Shown piece after piece: positions 1 through 9,179 of a stretch of 64,000 nt of DNA; the first letter of the stretch is position 1, and each line of letters starts with the position of its first letter. The position numbers were made by a program, and so were the translations under genes. Source of the DNA: Arthrobacter sp. H16F315 (GTDB taxonomy: Bacteria > Actinomycetota > Actinomycetes > Actinomycetales > Micrococcaceae); the NCBI RefSeq assembly GCF_024124825.1, contig NZ_JAMXSS010000002.1, positions 496,001 through 560,000 of the forward strand. The letters are read 5' to 3'. Below the pieces are notes generated by a model, which saw only the letters and a list, made by a program, of their open reading frames with translations, was not told where the DNA came from and did no database searches.

Positions 1-2475
1 GGAGGTGACGACCGACTGCGGACGGACCGCGATCGGGGATGCCACGTTCTTGTTAGCGCCCTGCCAGGTCAGCGAGCCCATGGCGAACTTGCCCAGTGCT
101 GCGCTCTGATTCTCGAAGGAGACCTTGAAGTTCTTCTTCTCCCCCGCCGTTCCGAACGTCAGGATGGACGGGGTTACCGTGACCTTGACACCGGGGACGT
201 CGGCCTTGACCCGGTAGGTGCCGGGGGTCAGCGCGGTCAGGGTCCGGGTTACTTCGATCTTGCCGGTGAGGTTGCCCAGCGAGAACGACGGGACGTTCAT
301 GTCGCGGGCCTTTGTGGTGCCCAGCCCCGGGATGCCGAGGTCCACTCCGGTGCCCTGGATGAACTTCAGGTAGTCGTCTTCGTTGGCGTCGTACACCAGT
401 CCCGGGTCCAGCATGCGGGCCGGATCAACCTGGCCTGCGCCGGTGGCGAGGACATCGGTGTTCTTGCTGCCGTCTGCATTCTTGATGTCACCGGCGGTGG
501 TCATCATCGCGGACTTGACCGTGGCCGGGGACCACCTCGGGTTCTTGCCGAGGACCAGTGCGCCGAAGCCGGCGACGTGCGGAGCCGCCATGGAGGTACC
601 GGACAAAAAGCCAAAGTTGTCCCCGCCGGTGCCTATCGGCGAAACGCCCGCCAGGACTGCAACGCCGGGGGCAGTCACATCAGGCTTCAGCAGGTCGGAT
701 TCGGTTGCCAGCAGCGGGCCGCGGGACGAGAAACCGGCGATCTGCGGCTGGGCCTCAGGCGCCAGGCCGGTGGTGTCCTTGTTGACCAGGGAAACGGTTA
801 TGGCCGGGTTGGCCGTGACCTTGGCCTTGATGGTCTCGGTGGCCGGCGGGTTGACGTGGACGGTCGGGACGGCGTGCTTGTCCGTGTCCAGCGAGGAGTT
901 GCTCAGGTTGACGAGGATCATGCCGACACCGCCGCCGCGCTGGACTTCCTTGCTCTTGGCGACGCGGTCGAAGACGCCGCGGTCACAGACCACTACCTTG
1001 CCGGCGACTTTCGCCGGGTCCAGTGTGTCCGGGCCGCAAAGTGCTGCGTTGGGGTTTCCGGCCGTGGCGGCCGCGCTGGCAGCCAGCACGACGCCGGCAC
1101 CCTTGACTTCGCGGTTCATGATGCTGGCGCCGCGGAACTTGCTTCCGTCGGAGAATTCGACGGTGCCCTGCAGTTCCTGCGAGAAGCTGCTGGCAGCGAC
1201 CGTCGTGACCCACGGTTCACCGTGGTTCACTGTGCTCGCCGTCGGGCCGGAGTTACCGGCCGATGCTGCCACGAAGATTCCGGCAGAGGCGGCCGAGAGG
1301 AACGCCATGGAGACCGGATCGGTGGTGGTGGAGGTGGCGCCGGAAATCGAATAGTTCAGGACATCCACACCGTCGTAGATGGCCTGGTCGACTGCGGCGA
1401 TCGATGAGGAGCTGTAGCAGCCGCCGCTGTTCGGGTCGGTATCCTCCCAGCAGACCTTGTAAACAGAGAGCTTGGCCGCGGGGGCGATGCCGCTGGTCAG
1501 ACCGAAGCTGCGACCGTCAACGAAAGTCTCGACGTTCGCGTTGCCGGCAGCGGTACTGGCCGTATGCGTGCCGTGGCTGGCGACATCGACCGGGGAGATC
1601 TTCTCCAGCGGGGAACGCTCTTCCGCCGGAACGTACGTCAGGAAGTCATCGGCGAAGTAATGCGCCGCGAGGACTTTGGAGTTGCAGGCGGAGCCGTCAA
1701 AGTCTGCGCCGGTACCCTCGCCCTTCTGGCACTCGCCAATGAAGGTATCGCCGTCGGACTTGAGCATCGCAATCTTGCCGTCGTCGGTGCGGTACGGCAC
1801 GCCAACGACGGGATCGCCAACGAGCGGCATGACCTGGTCGCCGGCGAAAAAGGCGCTGGAGGGGGTGTAGCCGGTGTCGATGACACCCACGACAACGCCC
1901 TTGCCGGCGGCCGCCTGGCCGCCGAACTTCGTGTTCCAGGTGCCGTTGGGGCCGCTGAGCTTCAGGAAGTCAGTGCTCGAGTAGTCCGGGGCGTTTTCGG
2001 TATCCGGAGCAACCACCAGCACGCCGGGGTCCTTGGCCAGTTTGATGGCCTGGTCCCCCGTTAGGTTTGCGCTGAAACCGTTGACGGCCGCGGTGAACTG
2101 CCGCTTGATCCGGACGTTCTGCTGCCCGGCAACCTCGGCCTGCTTCGCTTCGAGGTGGGCCTCGTAACGCTGGACGTCGGTCTTCCCGGTGTCGAGCTTC
2201 TTGCCGGAGTCCGGCTTGGTTGCCGCGAGCCCGGGCGTCCCGCCATCGTAGGTGGCCGCCGGTTTCTCATTGAGGACGACAATGTAGCGTCCGTCCTGGT
2301 AGCTGTTCGGATCCAGATTCTTCTGCGCAACTCCGGCGACGGGCGAGCCCATCGCGGGAGCCGCCGTGGCGGGCGCGATTGCGGCTGTTGACAAGAGAAC
2401 CGGCAAGCCCAGGGTCAGTGCCGCGGCCCTCCGGAGTCCCCCGCTTCGAAGGAAGCTCTTTCCTGGTGATTTCAC
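1..2475 (-). CDS. S8 family subtilisin-like serine peptidase, secreted (3' end beyond window)
   Basis: Extracellular subtilase. The 825 visible residues start at a GTG (2473-2475) preceded by GAAAGG; an upstream ATG at 2494 is in another frame. Order: N-terminal signal peptide with a hydrophobic Leu/Ala core (about 1-38), I9-type propeptide (RYIVVL near 65, about 60-160), then the catalytic domain. The triad is visible: Asp200 in VIDTGYTP, His301 in SHGTHTAS and Ser628 in GTSMAAPHVAG. The roughly 300-residue gap between His and Ser contains a PA-like insert (VVCDRG, GVGMILVN), as in large cell-envelope or plant-type subtilases. A beta-sandwich, fibronectin-III-like region follows the Ser and continues off the window. 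Expected role is degradation of external protein. Family assignment is secure; substrate is unknown and the C-terminal anchor cannot be seen. Confidence 0.95.
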   Translation of the reverse strand, partial: MKSPGKSFLRSGGLRRAAALTLGLPVLLSTAAIAPATAAPAMGSPVAGVAQKNLDPNSYQDGRYIVVLNEKPAATYDGGTPGLAATKPDSGKKLDTGKTDVQRYEAHLEAKQAEVAGQQNVRIKRQFTAAVNGFSANLTGDQAIKLAKDPGVLVVAPDTENAPDYSSTDFLKLSGPNGTWNTKFGGQAAAGKGVVVGVIDTGYTPSSAFFAGDQVMPLVGDPVVGVPYRTDDGKIAMLKSDGDTFIGECQKGEGTGADFDGSACNSKVLAAHYFADDFLTYVPAEERSPLEKISPVDVASHGTHTASTAAGNANVETFVDGRSFGLTSGIAPAAKLSVYKVCWEDTDPNSGGCYSSSSIAAVDQAIYDGVDVLNYSISGATSTTTDPVSMAFLSAASAGIFVAASAGNSGPTASTVNHGEPWVTTVAASSFSQELQGTVEFSDGSKFRGASIMNREVKGAGVVLAASAAATAGNPNAALCGPDTLDPAKVAGKVVVCDRGVFDRVAKSKEVQRGGGVGMILVNLSNSSLDTDKHAVPTVHVNPPATETIKAKVTANPAITVSLVNKDTTGLAPEAQPQIAGFSSRGPLLATESDLLKPDVTAPGVAVLAGVSPIGTGGDNFGFLSGTSMAAPHVAGFGALVLGKNPRWSPATVKSAMMTTAGDIKNADGSKNTDVLATGAGQVDPARMLDPGLVYDANEDDYLKFIQGTGVDLGIPGLGTTKARDMNVPSFSLGNLTGKIEVTRTLTALTPGTYRVKADVPGVKVTVTPSILTFGTAGEKKNFKVSFENQSAALGKFAMGSLTWQGANKNVASPIAVRPQSVVTS

Positions 2476-2517
2476 GTCTAGTTGAACCTTTCATAAGGAA
2501 CGATACCGGCGGCGTTG

Positions 2518-2560
2518 CCGGGTCAGGGGACTGCGGCGGGACTACCGGGTCAGGGGACTG
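2518..2560. repeat. 16-bp direct repeat pair upstream of the S8 protease
   Basis: The sequence ccgggtcaggggactg occurs at 2518-2533 and again, exactly, at 2545-2560, so the copies start 27 bp apart. They lie 43-85 bp upstream of the protease GTG, which is a plausible position for a regulator-binding site, but no promoter element could be tied to them. The remaining intergenic sequence up to 2771 shows nothing else I recognise. Confidence 0.5.
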
Positions 2561-2771
2561 GCAGGACAGAAAGAGCTGAGAACCTCACGGCCCTGACGGA
2601 TACCAGCCGATTCATACAGTACAGACTGAGAGCCGGTTATGACATAGAACACAAACAGGAAATCGAAATTTGTCACACAATTCGACAAGATCCTTGGGCC
2701 GGGCCGCCCGGGAGTGCCCGGAGGCCGAATTGTGGCCCCGGAACAGAGCAACCGGGCGTCTCGCCCGCACA

Positions 2772-2957
2772 TTACTCCCGCGGCGTCCTCACCAGTTCAC
2801 TGATCCCGGCGCGGGTCTTCTCGTCAAGCGGGCCGGCCACATTGCTTTCCCTGGCCTTTCGGTCCCCCATGACCTTCTGCAGGACCATCCTCCCGAGGCC
2901 CGCAAAAACGGCAGCAGCAACAACGGGCAACAGCACGGACTTCGATTTCTCAGCCAT
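2772..2957 (-). CDS. small hypothetical membrane protein
   Basis: A 61-residue protein if it starts at the ATG at 2957; a GTG two codons earlier (2963) is an alternative start and neither has a good ribosome-binding site. It begins MAEKSKS, then has a hydrophobic segment of about 20 residues rich in Val and Ala (PVVAAAVFAGLG), then a charged C-terminus ending in TPRE. This fits a single-pass or membrane-associated small protein. It sits alone between the divergent protease and the purine operon. I do not recognise a family. Coding status is moderately likely from codon bias and from its position between clear genes, not from homology. Confidence 0.5.
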   Translation of the reverse strand: MAEKSKSVLLPVVAAAVFAGLGRMVLQKVMGDRKARESNVAGPLDEKTRAGISELVRTPRE

Positions 2958-3225
2958 AGGCACATGCTACTGACGGGGCACCGGGGTGACCAGAGCACTG
3001 CGGCGGCCCGGACCGGAGGCGAAGGGCGCACCAGCGCCTGAGCCGGCCGAGCTGCCAGTGTTCACACTGCCCGCGCGAATGCGGCCGGACGGACCGCGGC
3101 CGGTAGAATAGGGATGCAAGCTCGCGGAGCGCCCTTTTACGCTGTCCTCACCACACAGCAGACCGGCGTGAGACGGCACCACTCCGCTGCGCCCTTACCC
3201 AACGCTCACGCACAGGAGTTGCCGG

Positions 3226-3476
3226 ATGCCCCGGATCGTTGTCGACGTTATGCCCAAGCCCGAGATTCTCGACCCCCAGGGAAGGCCATCGTGGGTGCAC
3301 TCCCCCGTCTGGGCTTCACCGCGTTTAGCTCTGTCCGCCAGGGCAAGCGCTTTGAACTCACGGTCGATGGCGAGGTGACCGAAGAGATCCTGGCCCAGGC
3401 CCGGAACGCCGCGGAGACCCTGCTGTCCAACCCGGTGATCGAAGACGTCGTCAACGTCGAGGTCGTCGAGGCCTGA
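3226..3476 (+). CDS. purS: PurS, FGAM synthetase small subunit (apparent frameshift)
   Basis: PurS dimers bridge PurL and PurQ in the formylglycinamidine ribonucleotide synthetase complex (fourth step of purine synthesis). The ATG at 3226 follows AGGAG at 3214-3218 and opens with [19 protein letters not shown]; the remainder ([12 protein letters not shown] through VVNVEVVEA) lies in another frame. The frames meet at the GGG at 3279-3281, and one extra G gives an uninterrupted 83-residue PurS, the usual family length. As written the gene is broken. Because purines are essential and similar one-base G/C-run breaks occur elsewhere in this window, I read it as a sequence error and annotate the repaired gene. 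It ends one base before purQ, the first gene of purSQL. Confidence 0.88.
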
Positions 3477-3477
3477 G

Positions 3478-4236
3478 ATGACTGAACTTCCCCTGATCGG
3501 CGAAGCCATTGCCGTCGCCGCAGAGCCCCGGCTCGCCGGCGCGAAAATCGGCGTCGTGACCTTCCCCGGCACCTTGGACGACCGCGATGCCATCCGGGCG
3601 GTCCGGCTCGCAGGCGCCACCGCCGTGCCGCTCTGGCACGCCGACACCACTTTGGGGGACGTCGACGCCGTCGTCATTCCCGGTGGTTTCTCCTACGGCG
3701 ACTACCTCCGCGCCGGCGCCATCTCCCGGTTCGCGCCGCTGATGACCAAAATCATCGACGCCGCGACCTCGGACGCCAAGCTGCCCGTGCTGGGCATCTG
3801 CAACGGCTTCCAGATCCTGACCGAATCGCACCTTTTGCCCGGCTCGATGATCAAAAACGACCACTTGAAATTCATGTGCCGCGACCAGGTCCTGCGGGTG
3901 GAAAACAACACAACCGCCTGGACCGGCGACTACGCCGCCGGCCAGGAAATTACCGTGCCGCTGAAGAACCAGGACGGCCAGTACATCGCGGACGCGAAGA
4001 CCCTTGACGCGCTGGAAGCCGAGGGCCGTGTGGTGTTCCGCTACGTCGGCTTCAACCCGAACGGCTCCCGCCGCGACATCGCCGGCATCGCCAACGCCGC
4101 GGGAAACATTGTGGGCCTTATGCCGCACCCGGAACACGCCGTGGAAGCAGGATTCGGCCCCGAAAACGGCTCCGGCACCGAGGGCCTCGGCTTCTTCACC
4201 TCTGTCCTGAACAAGATCGTGGGAGACAACAAATGA
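3478..4236 (+). CDS. purQ: PurQ, FGAM synthetase glutaminase subunit
   Basis: Class I glutamine amidotransferase that releases ammonia from glutamine and passes it to PurL. The protein has 252 residues. The nucleophile Cys108 lies in GICNGFQ and the other catalytic residues are His217 and Glu219 in PHPEH; the PGGFSYGDY oxyanion region is near 68. About 20 residues precede the usual PurQ start (KIGVVTFPG), but the chosen ATG lies one base after the purS stop, which fits translational coupling. The 3' end overlaps purL by an ATGA. All catalytic residues are present. Confidence 0.97.
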   Translation: MTELPLIGEAIAVAAEPRLAGAKIGVVTFPGTLDDRDAIRAVRLAGATAVPLWHADTTLGDVDAVVIPGGFSYGDYLRAGAISRFAPLMTKIIDAATSDAKLPVLGICNGFQILTESHLLPGSMIKNDHLKFMCRDQVLRVENNTTAWTGDYAAGQEITVPLKNQDGQYIADAKTLDALEAEGRVVFRYVGFNPNGSRRDIAGIANAAGNIVGLMPHPEHAVEAGFGPENGSGTEGLGFFTSVLNKIVGDNK

Positions 4237-6561
4237 CGGACACGTCGCGCCCCATCGGCACCGAGACCAAGAAGTTCAACATCGACACGGTCGAGAACGC
4301 GGCCAAGACACCGGACGTCGAGCTGCCGTGGGCCGAGCTGGGCCTGAAGCAGAACGAGTTCGAGGAAGTCGTCAAGGTCCTGGGCCGCCGCCCGACAGGC
4401 GCCGAGCTCGCCATGTATTCCGTGATGTGGAGCGAGCACTGCTCCTACAAGTCCTCCAAGAACCACCTGCGCCAGTTCGGCGAAAAGGTGACCGAGGAGA
4501 TGAAAAAGGACATGCTTGTGGGCATCGGCGAAAATGCCGGCGTCACGAATCTCGGTGACGGCTGGGCGGTGACGTTCAAGATCGAGTCGCACAACTCGCC
4601 GTCGTTCGTCGAGCCCTACCAGGGTGCCGCGACCGGCATCGGCGGGATCGTCCGCGACATCATCTCGATGGGTGCCCGACCCGTGGCCGTAATGGATCCG
4701 CTGCGGTTCGGCGCCATTGACCACCCCGATACCGCCCGCGTGATGCACGGCGCTGTCGCCGGCATCGGCGGCTACGGCAACTCCCTGGGACTGCCGAACA
4801 TCGGCGGCGAAATGGTCTTCGACTCCGTGTACCAGGGCAACCCGCTGGTCAACGCCCTGGCAGTCGGCGTGATGCGGCACGAGGACATCCGCCTCGCCAA
4901 CGCCTCCGGAAAGGGCAACAAGGTGGTGCTCTTCGGAGCCCGCACCGGCGGTGACGGCATCGGCGGCGCCTCCGTGCTGGCCTCGGAGTCCTTCGACGAC
5001 ACCAAACCCTCCAAGCGTCCCGCCGTCCAGGTCGGGGACCCCTTCGCCGAGAAGGTCCTGATCGAATGCTGCCTCGAACTGTTTAAGGGCTCCCTGGTTG
5101 AAGGCATCCAGGACCTCGGCGCCGCCGGCATCTCCTGCGCTACCTCCGAGCTCGCCTCCAACGGCGACGGCGGCATGGAAGTCGAGCTCACCTCCGTCCT
5201 GCTGCGCGACCCCACCCTGACGCCGGGCGAGATCCTGATGTCCGAGTCGCAGGAACGCATGATGGCCGTCGTCACCCCGGAAAACGTCGCAGCATTTGAA
5301 GCCGTGATGGACAAGTGGGCTGTCGAGTATTCCTGGCTGGGCGAGGTGACCGATACCGGGCGCCTCATCATCACGTGGGAAGGTGACGTGATTGTCGACG
5401 TCGACCCGCGCACAGTGGCCCACGACGGGCCGGTCTACGACCGACCGTTTGCCCGCCCCGCCTGGCAGGACGCCGTGCAGGCCGACTCCTTCACCGGGTC
5501 CGTGCAGGACGCCGGCCGCCCCTCCGCCCCCCGCGGACCTGGCCACCGCCATCACCGAGCTCGTTTCCTCGCCGAACATGTGCAGCAAGTCCTGGATCAC
5601 CAGCCAGTACGACCGCTATGTCGGCGGCAATACCTCGATGTCGTTCCCGGACGACGCCGGCGTGGTCCGGGTGGACGAGGAAACCGGGTTGGGCGTGGCT
5701 CTGGCCACCGACGCCAACGGCCGCTACACCTACCTTGATCCGTACCACGGCGCACAGTTGGCGCTGGCCGAGGCGTACCGCAACGTCGCCACCTCCGGCG
5801 CCGTGCCGATGGCCGTCAGCGACTGCCTGAACTTCGGCTCGCCCGAGGATCCCGACGTTATGTGGCAGCTGGCCGAAGCCATCCGCGGCCTGTCCGACGC
5901 GTGTATGGTCCTGGGCATCCCGGTCACCGGCGGAAACGTTTCGCTCTACAACCAGACCGGCACAGTGCCCATCCACCCCTCCCCCGTGGTGGCCGTGCTG
6001 GGCAAGTTCGATGACGTCGACCGGCGCACGCCGTCGGGCTGGCAAGAAGACGGCCAGGCCATCTATTTCCTCGGCACAACAGCTGCGGAGCTGGACGGTT
6101 CGGAGTGGTCCAATATGCGCGGGCACCTGGGTGGTTTGCCTCCCAAGGTTGACTTGGCCGCCGAGCGTGCGCTGGGAGAGATCCTGATTAACGCTTCCCG
6201 CGACGGCATGGTGGATTCCGCGCACGACCTCTCCGAGGGCGGCCTTGCCGCGGCCCTCGTGGAGTCCTCGCTGCGCTACGGCGTGGGTGCCCGGATTGCG
6301 CTGCAGGATATCCTGGACCGCGATGGCGTGGACCTGTTCACAGCGCTGTTCTCCGAGACCCAGGGCCGCGCCATCGTGGCGGTACCCCGCTCCGAGGAAA
6401 TCAGGTTCAAGGACATGTGCACCGCCCGCGGCTTCGCGCACCTCCGGATCGGCGTCGTGGACGCCGAGGGCGGCACGCTTGAGATCAACGGCGTCGACAC
6501 CCTGGACCTCGCCTCGCTCCGCGAAGCCCACGAGGCTACCTTGCCGAAGTACTTCGGCTAG
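4233..6561 (+). CDS. purL: PurL, FGAM synthetase large subunit (apparent frameshift)
   Basis: Small-type (Bacillus-like) FGAM synthetase catalytic subunit, which uses ATP and PurQ-derived ammonia to convert FGAR to FGAM. The start ATG overlaps the purQ stop. The N-terminal part contains EHCSYKSSK (His69) and the ATP/FGAR-binding [12 protein letters not shown] motif. The frame breaks in a run of six C at 5527-5532: upstream reads through [10 protein letters not shown], and with one C fewer it continues [19 protein letters not shown] in the downstream frame through to KYFG at 6561. The repaired product is about 775 residues, normal for this class. The C-terminal half carries [10 protein letters not shown] and [11 protein letters not shown]. 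The gene is essential for purine prototrophy, so an insertion error in the C run is the simplest reading. Confidence 0.93.
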
Positions 6562-6579
6562 TCCGCACCGCAATCCTGG

Positions 6580-6615
6580 CCTCACGGCGCGGGCTTAACC
6601 GACCGCGCCGTGAGG
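6580..6615 (+). terminator. hairpin downstream of purL
   Basis: A perfect 12-bp stem (cctcacggcgcg at 6580-6591 with its complement at 6604-6615) and a 12-nt loop, starting 19 bp after the purL stop. There is no T-tract, as is common for actinobacterial terminators. It also lies beyond the end of the convergent DUF503 gene and could act for both. The rest of the stretch to 6773 shows no gene. Confidence 0.6.
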
Positions 6616-6773
6616 TCACTTGCCGCCTGGAAACCCCGTTGGGATGGGCGCCAAGTCACCCCGCGTTGCCTGGACAGCACTGACCGCGGCGGTCCAGGGC
6701 GGAGACTCGTCCTGCCCGGGACCGCGGGCCTTGGCGGCACCTGCACCGCAGGGGCTGCATCGATCAGTTGACG

Positions 6774-7067
6774 TCAGTCATCGCTGCGCAACTCCCGTTG
6801 GCGGACGCTGAGCAGCTCGATGTCGGGCCGGGCCGCGACAAAGCGTTCGACGGCGGCAAGAACTTCGATAAGATGGGCCCGGTCCGCTGCGACCAGACCA
6901 GCGCCGATTACGGTCCGCCGGTGCTGGTCCTGGAGGTCAGCCTCGGTCACGGAGACATCAAAACGCCGCTTCAGCTCGGCCAGCACCGGCCGCACCACGG
7001 ACCGCTTTTCCTTCAGGCTGTGGACGTCGCCAAGGAGCAGGTCACATTCAATCCAGCCGATCCACAT
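6774..7067 (-). CDS. DUF503 domain protein (YlxP-like)
   Basis: A 97-residue protein of the DUF503 family, small ferredoxin-fold-like proteins often encoded near ribosome maturation genes; the biochemical role is not established. I chose the ATG at 7067 because AGGAGG lies at 7077-7082, about 9 nt upstream; an upstream in-frame start at 7112 would place that site inside the gene. The characteristic family segment is HSLKEKRSVVRPVL near the N-terminus, followed by VTEADLQDQHRR. It is convergent with purL, with the hairpin at 6580-6615 between them, and stands alone on the minus strand. Confidence 0.85.
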   Translation of the reverse strand: MWIGWIECDLLLGDVHSLKEKRSVVRPVLAELKRRFDVSVTEADLQDQHRRTVIGAGLVAADRAHLIEVLAAVERFVAARPDIELLSVRQRELRSDD

Positions 7068-7199
7068 TGCACTGTCCCTCCTGAGGTTCCAGGCGATGGT
7101 GAGCTCCACCATCGCCCGAGCGCAGCGGCGTCCGCCAGGCGGCGTTCGGTCGAGGCCCTGGTTGGTAGACGGTCAGTGGATTCAGCATTGTTGCTGCTC

Positions 7200-7745
7200 T
7201 CAGTCCACCCCTGCGGCGAGTTCCCGTGCACTCCGGATGTAGCGTGACGTGATGTGGCCCCGCGCCCGCTTCGCCAGCACGTCGCCCGCCGCGTAGAACC
7301 AGTTGGACGGCACCCCAAACGCCGTGATCCGGATAGCTACCCGGCCCCCTGAATCGATGGAAATCTCGAACGCCTCCTCGCCCCGGACGGGGTGCCCGGG
7401 GAGGGTCCCGTAGCCGAACCCGGCGGACTGCGGGCCCTCACCGGGTACCGGGCGGCGGACCCAGACCACCTCGCACGGTGCGTCGATCCGGAACGGCCCG
7501 ACGCCGAACCCGCTTACCACGCGGGTGCCGGGGGCCACCACGGCCGATTCCGCGCGGACACGCAGTCCTGCCCGTTTCTGCAGTTGCCAGTTCAGCGTCC
7601 CCTGGACCACGCGCCGGTAGCTGGCCAGGCCCTCGCCCACGTAGGCGTGCGTGACCAGGCATTCGGAGCCCGCAGGCGCCGGCCCATGCTCCGTGGAGCC
7701 GATGCCCGGATAGTTCAGCTCTCCGGCCGCGATCCGCGCGCTCAT
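7200..7745 (-). CDS. DUF1990 family protein
   Basis: A 181-residue protein matching the DUF1990 family, whose members have a conserved YPGIG-type N-terminus (here NYPGIGSTEHG) and a C-terminal AFGVPSNWFYAAGDV region close to helical RhaT/SRPBCC-like shapes. No enzymatic function is established. It overlaps the upstream MmcQ gene by four bases (ATGA), so the two are almost certainly cotranscribed and translationally coupled. There is no signal peptide or membrane segment, so it is expected to be cytosolic. Confidence 0.8.
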   Translation of the reverse strand: MSARIAAGELNYPGIGSTEHGPAPAGSECLVTHAYVGEGLASYRRVVQGTLNWQLQKRAGLRVRAESAVVAPGTRVVSGFGVGPFRIDAPCEVVWVRRPVPGEGPQSAGFGYGTLPGHPVRGEEAFEISIDSGGRVAIRITAFGVPSNWFYAAGDVLAKRARGHITSRYIRSARELAAGVD

Positions 7746-8149
7746 GCCCGGCCTCCTGCCAGCCGCGCCCAGCCCAGCTGTTCCTGCTGCCGGCGATTCA
7801 GCGAAGCCACCACGAGGTCGTAGGAATCTTCAACCATGTCGCGCACCATCGCATCGGGAAGGGAACCATCCAGGCGCACACCATTCCAGTGCTTCTTGTT
7901 CAGGTGCCAGGCGCCGGTGATCTCGGGGTGCGCCGCACGCAGCTGCTCTGCCAGGGCCGGCTCGCATTTCAGGCTGACGGAGAAGTCAGTCGCCTGCAGG
8001 GCAGAGAGGGCGAAAATTTTTGCTTCGTGGCGGACGCCGCCGGACACTGCGGCCCGCACCTTAAAGACAGAGGTCTCCGGGCCGAACGGAAAGTCTTCGA
8101 AAGCACCGGTCAAGGCAAGGCAGATTCCACGAAGTCCAGCTGCGTCCAT
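7742..8149 (-). CDS. MmcQ/YjbR family protein
   Basis: A 135-residue protein of the MmcQ/YjbR group, which has a double-wing fold and is described as DNA-binding-like without a firm function. Family features are the FPFGPETSVFKV segment near residue 20, FSVSLKCEPALAEQLR in the middle and HLNKKHWNGVRLDG followed by a C-terminal helix. It is the first gene of a two-gene unit, overlapping the DUF1990 gene at ATGA. Confidence 0.85.
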   Translation of the reverse strand: MDAAGLRGICLALTGAFEDFPFGPETSVFKVRAAVSGGVRHEAKIFALSALQATDFSVSLKCEPALAEQLRAAHPEITGAWHLNKKHWNGVRLDGSLPDAMVRDMVEDSYDLVVASLNRRQQEQLGWARLAGGRA

Positions 8150-8202
8150 GAACTCAGCCTACTTGCCTCCGCCGACTTTCTTGGGCGCCCGCCGGGAGCG
8201 CC

Positions 8203-9102
8203 TCAAACGACGCCGAGAAAGTCCTCCAGCAGCACCACTTCAAGGCCGGCGGCCAGCTGCGCGGCCCGGAAAGCAGCCAGATCGGCGGCGAACTCGGGGC
8301 GGAAATGCATCAGCACAATATCCCCCGGGCGCAGGGTATTGCCGTACTGGTAGTCCATCCGGCCGGCGTTGGCTTTAGCCTCCCAGGTGACGATCGCCTT
8401 AATCCCCGCCGCCGCGGCTGCCTGCCGCATGCTGATCGAGTAGGCGCCACCGGGCGGGCGGAACAGCGCGGGACGCCGCCCGAACACCCGCTGGGCATAA
8501 TCCTGCATACCGGTGATTTCTGCGAGCTGCTGTTGGTACCCCATCTGAGTGACCATGTTGATGTTGTGGCTCAGTGTGTGGTTCTCCACCAGGCTCCCCT
8601 GGGCGGCGAAGGGTTTGAAAAAATCGGGGTTGTCCTTAACGAAGTTCCGGGTCAGGAACATCGACGCCGGATAATCGTACGCGGCCATCAGCCGGATCAT
8701 TTCGGGAGATTTGGCCACCCCGTCGTCGATGGTGAGGAAAACCACCGGCTGCTTCGTCTCAATCTTGGTCAACACCGGCGCCAGCCCGTTCTGAACCGGG
8801 GGCAGCGTGAAATCCCGGATAACCGGTGCGCGCGGACGTCGGGTGGGTCCGTCGTCGGGCAAAAGCGGCAGGCGCAGACGCCCGGGCCGGGCGGACGCGG
8901 CAGGGTCGGACACGGCAGGGCCGGACACGGCGGGGCCGGACACGGCAGGGACGGCGGGGCCGGGCGCTTGCGGCGGCGCCGTGGACGGGCCAACCGGATC
9001 CGCGCAGGCCACCAAGGCCGTCGCCAGCGAGGCGCCCAGGAGCCCCAGCGCCGTCCGGCGCCCAAGGGGCCGCGGGGGCTCTGTTACGTGGTGCTCACAC
9101 AA
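8203..9102 (-). CDS. polysaccharide deacetylase family lipoprotein
   Basis: NodB-homology (carbohydrate esterase 4) protein, 299 residues, likely removing N-acetyl or O-acetyl groups from cell-wall glycans or an exopolysaccharide. It opens with a twin-Arg-containing leader (GRRTALGLLG) and a lipobox LVAC giving lipidated Cys33, so it should be anchored on the outer face of the membrane. A low-complexity Pro/Ala linker (about 40-85) includes tandem AVSGP units. The NodB domain begins near residue 115 with TIDDG (metal-binding Asp pair), then HTLSHN (His metal ligands), then RPPGG. The start is taken as the TTG at 9102, since no ATG or GTG is available before the signal sequence; ribosome-binding evidence is weak. 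The gene is monocistronic. Confidence 0.88.
   Translation of the reverse strand: MCEHHVTEPPRPLGRRTALGLLGASLATALVACADPVGPSTAPPQAPGPAVPAVSGPAVSGPAVSDPAASARPGRLRLPLLPDDGPTRRPRAPVIRDFTLPPVQNGLAPVLTKIETKQPVVFLTIDDGVAKSPEMIRLMAAYDYPASMFLTRNFVKDNPDFFKPFAAQGSLVENHTLSHNINMVTQMGYQQQLAEITGMQDYAQRVFGRRPALFRPPGGAYSISMRQAAAAAGIKAIVTWEAKANAGRMDYQYGNTLRPGDIVLMHFRPEFAADLAAFRAAQLAAGLEVVLLEDFLGVV
8893..8952. repeat. 15-bp tandem repeat (4 units) inside the deacetylase gene
   Basis: Four near-identical 15-bp units of the form ggacacggcagggcc (8893-8907, 8908-8922, 8923-8937, 8938-8952), differing by one or two bases. On the minus strand they encode the five-residue AVSGP/AVSDP repeats of the lipoprotein linker. 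Because the unit is a multiple of three, changes in copy number would change linker length and leave the frame intact. Confidence 0.8.
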
Positions 9103-9179
9103 GTCTGGTCCCAGCTGTCTGCGAAGTAGGTCCGGCGCAGAATAGCAGGTCCAAGTGACCGGCAGCCTGCGGCCGTTAT

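Noticed and set aside
383..1354. 323-residue plus-strand open frame inside the protease gene
   Set aside because: Lies opposite the subtilase catalytic domain containing the Ser motif; no recognisable protein.
3104..3109. TAGAAT as a -10 box for purSQL
   Set aside because: No acceptable -35 element at 16-18 bp, so the promoter call is not supported.
4041..5600. 519-residue open frame on the minus strand opposite purL
   Set aside because: No family features; antisense shadow of PurQ/PurL.
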